From the NCBI GenBank assembly GCA_910588885.1, contig CAJUSQ010000003.1, positions 1-64,000 of the forward strand: a stretch of DNA of 64,000 bases, written 5' to 3'. This stretch comes from an uncultured Lachnospiraceae bacterium. GTDB lineage: Bacteria; Bacillota; Clostridia; Lachnospirales; Lachnospiraceae. The notes below the pieces were generated by a model, which saw only the letters and a list, made by a program, of their open reading frames with translations, made no database searches and was not told the origin of the DNA. Within the stretch, counting starts at the first letter, position 1; each line of letters begins with the position of its first letter. A program made the translations under genes and the position numbers. Positions 16,234 to 23,991 of the stretch are shown here, in pieces.

Positions 16234-17022
16234 CTAAATATCATAGGAGCGGTACAGCTCCGCCACGGTTTCGTCTATGTTTTCATTGCCCCGCCTGATA
16301 TCCTCCAGGGTGCCGTCCAGCAGGATTTTCCCTTTGCCGATCAATATAATCCGGCTGGCCAGGGCCTCGATATCCTGCATATCGTGGGTCGTAAGGATTA
16401 CGGTTATGCCGTAGGTCTTATTTTGTTTCAGCACAAATTCCCGTACCGCCAGCTTTGACACCGCATCCAGCCCAATCGTGGGTTCGTCCAGAAAAAGAAT
16501 CCGGGGCCGGTGCAGAAGCGACGCCGCAATTTCACAGCGCATCCGCTGGCCCAGTGACAACTGTCTCGCCGGAGAGCGCAATAACTCCTTTAAGCTTAAC
16601 AATTCCGTTAATTCTTCCAGGCTTTGTTTGTAATCAATATTGGAAACAGAGTAGATATCCTTCAGCAATTCGAAAGAATCTATGACCGGAACATCCCACC
16701 ACAGCTGGGAACGTTGTCCGAACACGACGCCAATTTCCCGTACATGTTCCATCCGGTTCCGATAGGGAACCCGTCCGTCCACAAGGACCGTCCCGCCGTC
16801 CGGGGTTAATATTCCGCTTAGAATTTTGATCGTGGAGCTCTTTCCCGCTCCGTTGGGGCCGATGTAGCCCACCATTTCTCCGTCCTGAATAGAGAAGCTT
16901 ACATCATCCAGGGCATGTACCGCCTCATATTCCCGGTGAAAGAATGCCCGGCAGGCTTCCCGAAAGCCCGCGTTCCGTTTTGCAATCTTGTACGACTTGC
17001 ATACATGTTCCATCGTAATCAT
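16234..17022 (-). CDS. ABC exporter ATPase (COG4586 type)
   Basis: 262 residues. A longer N-terminal stretch (KRNAGFREACRAFFHREYEAV) precedes Walker A GPNGAGKSST, which is typical of ATPases that partner DUF990 permeases. The signature is LSLGQRMRCE, Walker B ILFLDEPTIGLD and the H-loop TTHDMQD. The start at 17022 has CAGGAGG nine bases upstream. It is the first gene of the three-gene exporter ending at 14564. Confidence 0.93.
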   Translation of the reverse strand: MITMEHVCKSYKIAKRNAGFREACRAFFHREYEAVHALDDVSFSIQDGEMVGYIGPNGAGKSSTIKILSGILTPDGGTVLVDGRVPYRNRMEHVREIGVVFGQRSQLWWDVPVIDSFELLKDIYSVSNIDYKQSLEELTELLSLKELLRSPARQLSLGQRMRCEIAASLLHRPRILFLDEPTIGLDAVSKLAVREFVLKQNKTYGITVILTTHDMQDIEALASRIILIGKGKILLDGTLEDIRRGNENIDETVAELYRSYDI

Positions 17023-17233
17023 TCTTGCTTCCTCCTGGTAGTTATATTTTCATATCTTGCCAAGCCGGTCTGGTTCCGCTGGATTTTGCCAGACGGATAC
17101 CGAAGGTAAAATATTCTGTTGACCCTCGAAAAGAGGCAATTTTATTATAACAAACCAACTGGGAGAATGCAAGGCAGCAGTTCAGCCTTCAGCTTCCCTG
17201 CTGCAATACAAGTACAAAAAAACGGGATAAAAA

Positions 17234-17262
17234 TAGACTTTCTCCGCAAAATATGATATACT
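17234..17262 (+). promoter_or_regulatory. Promoter of the membrane-anchored double-domain protein
   Basis: TAGACT (17234-17239), a 17-base spacer and TATACT (17257-17262) precede the gene at 17354 by a leader of about 85 bases. I see no cobalamin riboswitch here. A GCAGCAG/CTGCTGC inverted repeat lies upstream near 17175-17208. Nothing else is evident in the 331-base gap. Confidence 0.5.
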
Positions 17263-17353
17263 ACGGAAGCTTACAGAAACACAGTGCAACACATCCGGCG
17301 AAAATGTTCCTATTCGCTCCATGTATGGATCCCGTTATTTTAAGAGGTATACT

Positions 17354-18562
17354 ATGAAAAAACACCAATTCTATATTTTTTCCATATTCTTTCTTTTATT
17401 TTTATTGACAGTCCCGACAACACTTGTCCAGGCTCAGGAGCCTTACGGCATCCGCAGCCTTTCCTATGGCTTGCTGCCCGGCGGCGCCCGCTTTGCGGCG
17501 CAGAATTCCACATCCGAAAGCCTGGGCAGCACAGCACAGCGTCCTCCCTCTCCGGTGGAAAAATACGGGATGCTCCCGATTTACGGCCGGGATATTCAAA
17601 ACGGGACATATGAAATAGAAGTAATTTCCAGTTCTTCCATGTTTCGTATAATCCATGCGGAACTGACCGTTGCAGACGGCAGGATGGAAGCCGTCCTGAC
17701 CCTAAGCGGTACCGGCTACCTGAAGCTGTTTATGGGAACCGGACAGGAAGCTCTGGCTGGAAATGCGGATTCCTATATCGGCTTTGAAGAAGATCCGGAC
17801 GGACAATATACTTACCGTATTCCTGTGGAAGCCCTGAATAAGGGCCTTGACTGCGCCGCTTTCAGTAAGCGCAAAGAAAAATGGTATGACCGCGTCATCC
17901 TTTTCGACGCCTCCTCCCTCCCCGAGGACGCCCTGCTTGTAGAGCTTCCGGACTATGACGCCATTGAAGCAGCTATGAAAGCCTGGGAAAAGAACCAGGC
18001 TTCTGCATCCAGAACCACCGAAGGAGATTCATCAGAAGCCCCAACGGAACCACCCGCTTCCTCTTCCGATCCAATAAAATCCCCGGCAATCACTTCAAAT
18101 ACCGCATTAGCCCCGGCATCCCCAATCACTCTGACCCATGCCGACGGCGAATATGCCATTGAAGCCACCCTGTCAGGGGGCAGCGGAAAATCCGGGATTG
18201 TTTCTCCCACCCTCCTTATCATCCGGGATCAAAAAGCTTACGCCAGAATCCAGTGGAGCAGTTCCAACTATGACTATATGTTGGTAGGAAATGAAAAATA
18301 TTTCAATACGGCAGCGGAAGGGAGCAATTCCCTGTTTGAAATCCCCGTTACTGCCATGGATACGGAAATGCCCGTTATCGCTGACACTACCGCCATGGGA
18401 ACGCCTCATGAAGTCCCTTATACGCTGACCTTTTACTCGGACACCATCGGCCCGAAAAGCCGGATGCCTCAGGAAGCCGCAAAACGCGTTGTTCTTATGG
18501 CTCTTATTATTATAATAGCAGGCGGTATTCTGAATCATATTCTGAAAAAAAGAAATCGTTGA
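17354..18562 (+). CDS. Membrane-anchored protein with two NEAT-like/Ig-like domains
   Basis: 402 residues. A signal peptide (MKKHQFYIFSIFFLLFLL, cleavage near VQAQ) is followed by domain 1 (NGTYEIEVISSSSMFRI ... TGYLKLFMGTGQEA), a Ser/Pro/Ala-rich linker, domain 2 (DGEYAIEATLSGGSGKSG ... WSSSNYDYMLVGNEKYF), and a C-terminal membrane helix with a KKRNR tail. Both domains closely match the lipoprotein at 9247, so the two are paralogues. This one is anchored by a helix rather than a lipid. The start at 17354 has AGAGGT upstream. It stands alone between oppositely oriented or unrelated genes. The ligand is inferred to be a corrinoid or haem-like compound. Confidence 0.75.
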   Translation: MKKHQFYIFSIFFLLFLLTVPTTLVQAQEPYGIRSLSYGLLPGGARFAAQNSTSESLGSTAQRPPSPVEKYGMLPIYGRDIQNGTYEIEVISSSSMFRIIHAELTVADGRMEAVLTLSGTGYLKLFMGTGQEALAGNADSYIGFEEDPDGQYTYRIPVEALNKGLDCAAFSKRKEKWYDRVILFDASSLPEDALLVELPDYDAIEAAMKAWEKNQASASRTTEGDSSEAPTEPPASSSDPIKSPAITSNTALAPASPITLTHADGEYAIEATLSGGSGKSGIVSPTLLIIRDQKAYARIQWSSSNYDYMLVGNEKYFNTAAEGSNSLFEIPVTAMDTEMPVIADTTAMGTPHEVPYTLTFYSDTIGPKSRMPQEAAKRVVLMALIIIIAGGILNHILKKRNR

Positions 18563-18654
18563 AAACGATTTTTCATTCGCTGCTGCACTTTAACCTGTAA
18601 CCGGCATCCTCCGCCCCTTATGTGAAAAATGCATCCAAAACAAGCCGTTTTTTA

Positions 18655-18683
18655 TTGACAAATCTTTCACAAAGGGCTACCAT
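18655..18683 (+). promoter_or_regulatory. Promoter of the crotonase gene
   Basis: A perfect TTGACA (18655-18660), a 17-base spacer and TACCAT (18678-18683) lie about 35 bases before the ribosome site of the gene at 18724. Confidence 0.6.
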
Positions 18684-18723
18684 TAGAGTAACGAAAACAT
18701 ACATAATATTAGGAGGTTTCTTC

Positions 18724-19518
18724 ATGAATAACTTACGGTTGGAAGTAGAAAACGAAATTGCGGTTCTTACCATTACAAGGCCGGGCGCTTTGAATGCGTT
18801 GAACAGCGAAACCCTGGAAGAGCTGAATACCGCTTTATCGGAAATCGAAGCAAGAAATGACGTAAAAGTTGTTATCTTAACCGGCGGCCCGGATAAGAAG
18901 GACAACCCCTACAAGTCCTTTGTTGCCGGAGCTGACATTGCAGAGATGGTGAAATTCACCGCTGCAGAAGCCCGCGCTTTCGGTATGAGGGCTGCAGAAC
19001 CCTTCTTCAAGCTCATGAACATGCGTCAGGTTACCATCGCCGCCGTAAACGGCTTCGCCCTGGGCGGCGGCTGCGAGATCGCAATGGCCTGCGATATCCG
19101 GATTGCTGCCGACAACGCAACCTTCGCACAGCCGGAAACGGGCCTTGGCATTATTCCGGGCTTCGGCGGTACCCAGAGGCTTGCCCGCCTGGTTGGCATG
19201 GGCCGTGCCAAAGAGCTGATCTTCACCTGCGACAACATTGACGCCAACGAAGCATACCGCATCGGCCTGGTAAACAAAGTGGTTGCAAAAGAAGATTTGA
19301 TGGAAACCGCAAAGGCTATGGCGAAGAAAATCATTTCCAAAGGAAGCTACGCAGTATCCATTGCAAAAGCTGCTATCAACAACGGCTACGACATGGATAT
19401 CAAGAATGCCGTTGAAATGGAAGCAAACCTGTTCGGCATCACCTGCTCTACCCATGACAAGCAGGAAGGCATGAGCGCGTTCTTAGAGAGACGTGCCGCT
19501 GATTTGACGGATTTCTAA
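18724..19518 (+). CDS. crt: Enoyl-CoA hydratase/crotonase
   Basis: 264 residues, the usual length. The oxyanion-hole strand FVAGADIAEM and GFALGGGCEIAMACD are present, and both catalytic glutamates are found (in GGGCEIA and in QPETGLGIIPGFGGT). This supports true hydratase activity, such as 3-hydroxybutyryl-CoA to crotonyl-CoA in butyrate formation. ATG 18724 has AGGAGG seven bases upstream; the open frame before it is not coding. It is a single gene with its own promoter and a strong terminator. The other butyrate-pathway genes are not next to it. Confidence 0.9.
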   Translation: MNNLRLEVENEIAVLTITRPGALNALNSETLEELNTALSEIEARNDVKVVILTGGPDKKDNPYKSFVAGADIAEMVKFTAAEARAFGMRAAEPFFKLMNMRQVTIAAVNGFALGGGCEIAMACDIRIAADNATFAQPETGLGIIPGFGGTQRLARLVGMGRAKELIFTCDNIDANEAYRIGLVNKVVAKEDLMETAKAMAKKIISKGSYAVSIAKAAINNGYDMDIKNAVEMEANLFGITCSTHDKQEGMSAFLERRAADLTDF

Positions 19519-19548
19519 GGATTCCTGTCAATCCGGCTCGGGGAAACC

Positions 19549-19596
19549 AAAAAGCTGTAAGGGAAGGATTTCCGCTCCTGTCCCTTACAGCTTTTC
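19549..19596. terminator. Bidirectional intrinsic terminator
   Basis: AAAAGCTGTAAGGGA (19550-19564) pairs perfectly over 15 bases with TCCCTTACAGCTTTT (19581-19595). A-runs and T-runs lie on both sides, so it can end both the crotonase transcript and the converging GNAT transcript. Confidence 0.9.
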
Positions 19597-19602
19597 TATT
19601 TC

Positions 19603-20133
19603 TCACACCCTGCATTCCAGCTGGCAGTCACAGGGTTCTTCCTCCACATGCTTCTGACAATAAACTTCCGCTTCCACACAGCCCATTTTCCCGTAAAATA
19701 CCTGTGTTTCCACAGAGGAATGGGCTGAAATATACAGTTTCTTCGCCCCTTTCTCCCGGGCCCATTCTTTCGCCGCCTCAAACAGCGCCGCTCCGATTCC
19801 ATTCCCCCTCTGGTCCTCCGAAACATGGATGCTGGTCAGATCCAGATACTTCTGTTCCCCTCCGAACAGCTCCGGTTCCACGGAAGCAAACCCTTTTAAA
19901 GCGCCCTCCACAAAAGCGCCGTAGAGAAAGCCTCCGGATGCCCCAGTATTCTTCAGACAGGAAATCAGTCTTGCGTAATCCTCCTCACTCCAATTATCCA
20001 CAAAAGGGTCTTCTTTGATCACCCAGGCCCCTTCTTCCTTCCGCCAGCACATCGTCACAACTTGATGCCGGATAAAATCCCGGAATAATTCCCGGTTTAT
20101 TTCCTCCGCAGTTAACTTCCTATATTGAACCAT
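19603..20133 (-). CDS. GNAT-family N-acetyltransferase
   Basis: 176 residues. The acetyl-CoA site motif appears as VSEDQRGNGIGAALFEAA near residue 110, followed by a typical LYISAHSSVETQVFYGKMGC beta-bulge. I place the start at ATG 20133 (MVQYRKLTAEE), with GAGGAGGA about nine bases upstream. The open frame extends back into the preceding gene and is not coding. It follows the PurF-like gene by 28 bases and is probably co-transcribed. The substrate is unknown. Confidence 0.85.
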   Translation of the reverse strand: MVQYRKLTAEEINRELFRDFIRHQVVTMCWRKEEGAWVIKEDPFVDNWSEEDYARLISCLKNTGASGGFLYGAFVEGALKGFASVEPELFGGEQKYLDLTSIHVSEDQRGNGIGAALFEAAKEWAREKGAKKLYISAHSSVETQVFYGKMGCVEAEVYCQKHVEEEPCDCQLECRV

Positions 20134-20161
20134 CCTGCACGAATCCTCCTCAAACTTTTTC

Positions 20162-21568
20162 TTACTCACGCCCGTCCCAGCAGTAGGTGCAAAGCTTCTC
20201 ATGTTCCAGCCCGGTCGCATCCAGCATATCGTCCAGACGGTTGAACCGCAGGGACGTAAATTTCTGTTCCTTGCGCATTTCCTCCACCATGGTTGCATAC
20301 CTTTCGGATTCCGGGTCGGCATATTCCCGAAGGGCTTCCTCCGTCACGTTTCCGTTCTCCAACCGGGCAATTACGCGCCTGGAGAACAGGTCCATATCCG
20401 ATGTGGAACGGGAAAAATTCAGGTATTTGCATCCATACAAAATCGGCGGGCAGGCAGGCCGGACATGCACCTCCTTCGCCCCGCTCCGGTAGAGAAACTC
20501 CACGGTTTCCCTTAGCTGGGTTCCCCGTACAATGGAATCGTCAATCAAAACCATTCGTTTATTTTTTATCAAATTCTCCACCGGAAGCAGCTTCATCTTT
20601 GCAATCAGATCCCGCTTGCTCTGGATCGTCGGCATAAATGACCGGGGCCAGGTGGGGGTATATTTAATAAAGGGCCTGGAAAAAGGCACGCCCGATTCGT
20701 TGGCATAGCCAATGGCGTGAGGAACCCCGGAATCCGGCACCCCGGCCACAATATCCGGCTTGACGTCGTCCCGCTTCGCCATCTTTTTCCCGCAGTTATA
20801 GCGCATCTGTTCTACGTTCATGCCCTCATAGGAGCTGGCCGGATACCCGTAGTAAACCCAGAGGAAGGTACAAATCTTCATTTTCTCCCCGGGCTTCACC
20901 ATGGTAATACAGTTCCTGTCCGTCACGACCGCAATCTCTCCCGGCCCCAATTCCTTATAATCGGAATAACCCAGGTTCCGATAAGCAAAATCTTCCATGG
21001 AAATGCAGAAAGCGTCCTCCTTCTTGCCGATCACCACCGGAGTCCTACCGTATCTATCCCTTGCGGCATACAGCCCTGCCTGGTTCATCAGAAGCAGGGA
21101 CAGGGAACCGTCCACCACCTCTAAGGCATATCGGATTCCTTCGATCAGGTTTTCCTTCTGGTTAATCAACGCCGCCACCAATTCCGTGGCATTGATCTCC
21201 CCTCCGCTCTGTTCCATAAAGTGAGAATGGCCCTGGTCAAACAATTGCTGCAAAAGCTGGCTGCTGTTGTTCAGCTTGCCCACTGTCGTAATGGCATAGG
21301 TCCCATGATGGGAACGGACAATCAACGGCTGAGGTTCATAATCCGAAATACAGCCAATCCCAAAATGCCCCTTCATTTCACTGACATCCTTGTCAAATTT
21401 CGTTCGAAAGGGCGCATTCTCAATGTTATGGATCGCACGGTTGAAGCCTTTTTCTCCAAATACCGCCATCCCGCCGCGTCTGGTTCCTAAGTGGGAATGA
21501 TAATCAATTCCAAAAAACAAATCAAATACACAATCCTGCTGTGATGCCACGCCAAAAAAACCGCCCAT
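20162..21568 (-). CDS. PurF-like amidophosphoribosyltransferase homologue lacking the N-terminal catalytic Cys
   Basis: 468 residues. The C-terminal phosphoribosyltransferase domain is intact, with the PRPP loop RMVLIDDSIVRGTQ and GVPDSGVPHAIGYA. The N-terminal class II glutaminase domain starts MGGFFGVAS, where PurF has MCGVFG, so the nucleophilic Cys2 is replaced by Gly. The HRGQE-type loop is also altered (HLGTRRGGMA). Glutamine hydrolysis is therefore unlikely; it could use free ammonia, act on another amine, or be regulatory. ATG 21568 is chosen because AGAGGA fits it; ATG three codons earlier overlaps that site. The GNAT gene follows. Confidence 0.85.
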   Translation of the reverse strand: MGGFFGVASQQDCVFDLFFGIDYHSHLGTRRGGMAVFGEKGFNRAIHNIENAPFRTKFDKDVSEMKGHFGIGCISDYEPQPLIVRSHHGTYAITTVGKLNNSSQLLQQLFDQGHSHFMEQSGGEINATELVAALINQKENLIEGIRYALEVVDGSLSLLLMNQAGLYAARDRYGRTPVVIGKKEDAFCISMEDFAYRNLGYSDYKELGPGEIAVVTDRNCITMVKPGEKMKICTFLWVYYGYPASSYEGMNVEQMRYNCGKKMAKRDDVKPDIVAGVPDSGVPHAIGYANESGVPFSRPFIKYTPTWPRSFMPTIQSKRDLIAKMKLLPVENLIKNKRMVLIDDSIVRGTQLRETVEFLYRSGAKEVHVRPACPPILYGCKYLNFSRSTSDMDLFSRRVIARLENGNVTEEALREYADPESERYATMVEEMRKEQKFTSLRFNRLDDMLDATGLEHEKLCTYCWDGRE

Positions 21569-21668
21569 GCTTTTCATCCTCTTTTCTTTCTGTATTGCTG
21601 TTTCCTTGCTGTCCTGCTGCCCTGCTTCTTCTATGAGATCTGCGGCAGCTTAATCATTTTCCAGACCT

Positions 21669-21698
21669 ATTATACACGTTTTTTAGGGAAAAGTGCAA
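21669..21698 (-). promoter_or_regulatory. Promoter of the PurF-like gene
   Basis: On the minus strand, TTGCAC (21698-21693), an 18-base spacer and a perfect TATAAT (21674-21669) give a leader of about 95 bases. No purine riboswitch motif was recognised in that leader. Confidence 0.65.
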
Positions 21699-21701
21699 TG
21701 G

Positions 21702-21729
21702 GTTTTCAGATATTTTCAGATTTTCAGAT
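21702..21729. repeat. Short TTTTCAGA direct repeats after the LytTR gene
   Basis: TTTTCAGA occurs three times within 28 bases, immediately downstream of the regulator's stop at 21737 (minus strand). It is too short to classify. Confidence 0.5.
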
Positions 21730-21736
21730 GATTCCC

Positions 21737-22459
21737 CTATTCAAAATAGTAATTGAAATATTTCTCTCTCAATTCCTTATAGGAACCTCTGGGCAGATAA
21801 ATTGTTTCCCCGTTGTCCATCATCATTTCATGAGCATTCAGTCCTTCCACATGCTCCAGGTTTACAATATAAGAAACGCCTACTTTTGTAAATTCCTTGT
21901 ATTCGGAAAGCATTTCATGAAGCTTCGCCATCGTCATCCGCACCAGCATACGCTGCCCGTCTTTCAAAAAAATACACTGATTCTTCTTTTGTGCTTCAAA
22001 GTATACGATATCCTGCAGTGCAATCCGGCGGATACTGCTGTCCACCCGCAAGAGCAAGTGCCGCTTCTGTTCCCGGTCCATATCCGCAAACACCTTGTCC
22101 AATACCGGAAACAATTCTTTCTCCGAAATCGGTTTCACCAAATATTGTACCGCATCTACCCGGTAAGCTTCCAACGCATGCTCCTGGGATGTGGTTAAAA
22201 AAATAATCCTGCAGTCCTGTCCCATTCCCCGCATTTCCCTGGCTGTTTCCGTCCCCAGCTTACCCTGCATATAAATATCCAGAAAAAGGATGTCGGGAAC
22301 ATATTCCCCGTTCTTTACCTTTTCCAGCAATTTTCCTGAACTTTGAAACTGTTCCACCTGAAATTCAAATTCCGGATGCTTCCTGTAATAGGAATCCAAA
22401 AGCTGCTCTTCCTTTTTCAGCTCAACCGGATCGTCATCGCAAAGCGCAATCAAATACAT
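21737..22459 (-). CDS. LytTR-family response regulator (AgrA/LytR type), orphan
   Basis: 240 residues. The receiver domain (about 1-120) has the acidic pair CDDD at the N-terminus, the phospho-acceptor Asp in DILFLDIYM and a conserved Lys in YLVKPISE. The LytTR DNA-binding domain (about 140-240) includes DIVYFEAQKKNQCIFL and SYIVNLEHVEGLN. No histidine kinase is adjacent, which is unusual for this class. The start has GGAAGGAAAAC upstream. It may regulate itself through the inverted repeats upstream near 22590. Confidence 0.9.
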   Translation of the reverse strand: MYLIALCDDDPVELKKEEQLLDSYYRKHPEFEFQVEQFQSSGKLLEKVKNGEYVPDILFLDIYMQGKLGTETAREMRGMGQDCRIIFLTTSQEHALEAYRVDAVQYLVKPISEKELFPVLDKVFADMDREQKRHLLLRVDSSIRRIALQDIVYFEAQKKNQCIFLKDGQRMLVRMTMAKLHEMLSEYKEFTKVGVSYIVNLEHVEGLNAHEMMMDNGETIYLPRGSYKELREKYFNYYFE

Positions 22460-22589
22460 GTTTTCCTTCCTCCATATACGAACACGTTAGCCGTCATACG
22501 GCCATAGAGCCTCCTGCTTTTTCTGCCTGCCTCGATGCCGCATGCATTTGCATCCGCTTATGTCTGCTGTTTATATATTATATTTCCCT

Positions 22590-22609
22590 TTTCTTGAATT
22601 ATCAAGAAA
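22590..22609. promoter_or_regulatory. Perfect inverted repeat upstream of the LytTR regulator
   Basis: TTTCTTGA (22590-22597) and TCAAGAAA (22602-22609) are perfect inverted copies around ATTA, about 130 bases upstream of the regulator start. A second inverted pair, CAGAAAA and TTTTCTG, lies near 22640-22660. These could be binding sites, but neither matches the classic LytTR direct-repeat box. Confidence 0.35.
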
Positions 22610-22709
22610 TGCAAAATTTTGATTCCTGCTTATTTTAACAGAAAATCCCTTTTTCTGACATTCTCCGGTATATTTTGCACTTTTTTTGGTACTATTTGCA
22701 TTATTTACC

Positions 22710-23270
22710 AAGGAAAGCCTGGAGAAAATGGTTCCCCTGGTGGAAGTGAATTACACGGAGCTCACCCCCATTACCACGCCCCAGGACGCCCCGCTCCTGC
22801 ATGAGGACGGAAATATTATGAGCAAATCCACCCTGGTAAACGGGGATGTGAAAACCGCCATCGCTAATGCCAAATACGTGGTCACCCGGAAATACAAAAC
22901 ACCGCATCAGGAACACGCGTTTATGAAGCCGGAATGCGCCATTACTGTACCGGAGGGCGACGACGGCCTGCTGCTGTATACCGGAAGCCAGTCCGTCTAC
23001 GACGAACAGCGGGAAATCGCCATGATGCTGAAAATCCCCAAAGAAAAAGTACACTGCCATTCCATGCTGGTCGGCGGCGGCTTCGGCGGCAAAGAAGACA
23101 TGAGCGTACAGCACCATGCGGCATTGATGGCCTGGTATACCAAGAAACCGGTTAAGGTAAAATTCACCCGGCAGGAAAGCCTGGCTTACCATACCAAATG
23201 TCATCCCACGGAAATCGAAATTACTACAGCCTGTGATGAGAACGGAATCCTGACCGGAATGAAGGCAGTC
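22710..23270 (+). pseudogene. Xanthine dehydrogenase/molybdenum hydroxylase large subunit, internal fragment
   Basis: About 190 codons match the middle of a molybdopterin-binding hydroxylase subunit: LVEVNYTELTPI, KYKTPHQEHAFMKPECAI, TGSQSVYDEQREIAM, VGGGFGGKEDMS (the conserved Mo-site glycine-rich loop) and QESLAYHTKCHPTEI. The N-terminal region and the C-terminal half are both missing, and there is no convincing start codon or ribosome site. Homology stops near 23270. It is a remnant. Similar genes in clostridia belong to selenium-dependent molybdenum hydroxylase clusters. Confidence 0.85.
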
Positions 23271-23364
23271 CGTGACGCCAATCCCAATCATACAAATTTA
23301 GCAATGACCGTAACGGAGGGCCCCTTTTTTGCCGAAAAAGCCTTGATGTCCGATCAGGAAATCC

Positions 23365-23991
23365 TCCGGCCATGGATTTTTCTCCGATATTCACCCGGAA
23401 TTGGCAGCAATCCGCCAAAGCGGCACTTATTTCATATTTTATCATTGTCACAAGGGGGCATCGCTACGACCAGCTCTGTTTGAATCAGATTGCACAAAAA
23501 GAACATGCCTATATCGGAATGATAGGCAGCAAAAAAAGAGCTGCAGCCGTCAAAGAAGCCGTTGTCACGGCCGGCTGCAGCCCGGAAGTGATCCGCAAGG
23601 TCCACTCTCCCATCGGACTTGATATCGGCGCCAAAAACCCGGAGAAATCCTGGACGCCCTCTTCTCTCAAAAAGCATCCGAAATGCCCGCCGTACTTGCC
23701 ACCATTGTGTCCCGCAAAGGCTCTTCGCCCCGGGAAACCGGTACCAAAATGCTGGTTTGGCCGGACGGCAGCTGTATCGGGACCATCGGCGGCGGATGCA
23801 TGGAAGCCGGGCTTCTCACCGAAGCCCGCAGGATGCTTTCCGCCAGATCACCCTCCGCAAAGCTCTGCCCCATTGATCTGACCGGAGCCCAGGCCGAAGA
23901 AGACGGTATGATCTGCGGCGGAAAAATCCAAGTACTGCTGGAACTGATCATGCCAAAAGCCGCCCAATCGGATTCCGCGATACACATCTAA
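23365..23991 (+). pseudogene. XdhC/CoxI-family maturation factor, truncated and frameshifted
   Basis: The pieces read in order but in different frames: PELAAIRQSGTYF (from about 23396), then YFIIVTRGHRYDQLC ... YIGMIGSKKRAAAV ... VHSPIGLDIGAKNPE, then EILDALFSQKASEMPAVLATIVSRKGSSPRETGTKM in short stretches, then IGTIGGGCMEA and MICGGKIQVLLE. The shift near 23645 is explained by loss of one A (CCGGAGAAATC for CCGGAAGAAATC). The Rossmann domain's N-terminus is missing. XdhC supplies sulfurated Mo cofactor to xanthine dehydrogenases, so its decay together with the neighbouring large-subunit fragment is consistent. The last bases overlap the end of the AEC transporter gene. Confidence 0.88.

Noticed and set aside
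17023..17353. Second cobalamin riboswitch before the membrane-anchored double-domain gene
   Set aside because: No B12 box or aptamer core was found in the gap.
23372..23881. Independent 169-residue gene
   Set aside because: Its middle part is XdhC sequence, and its tail is the shifted reading of the CoxI domain; it is part of the pseudogene.
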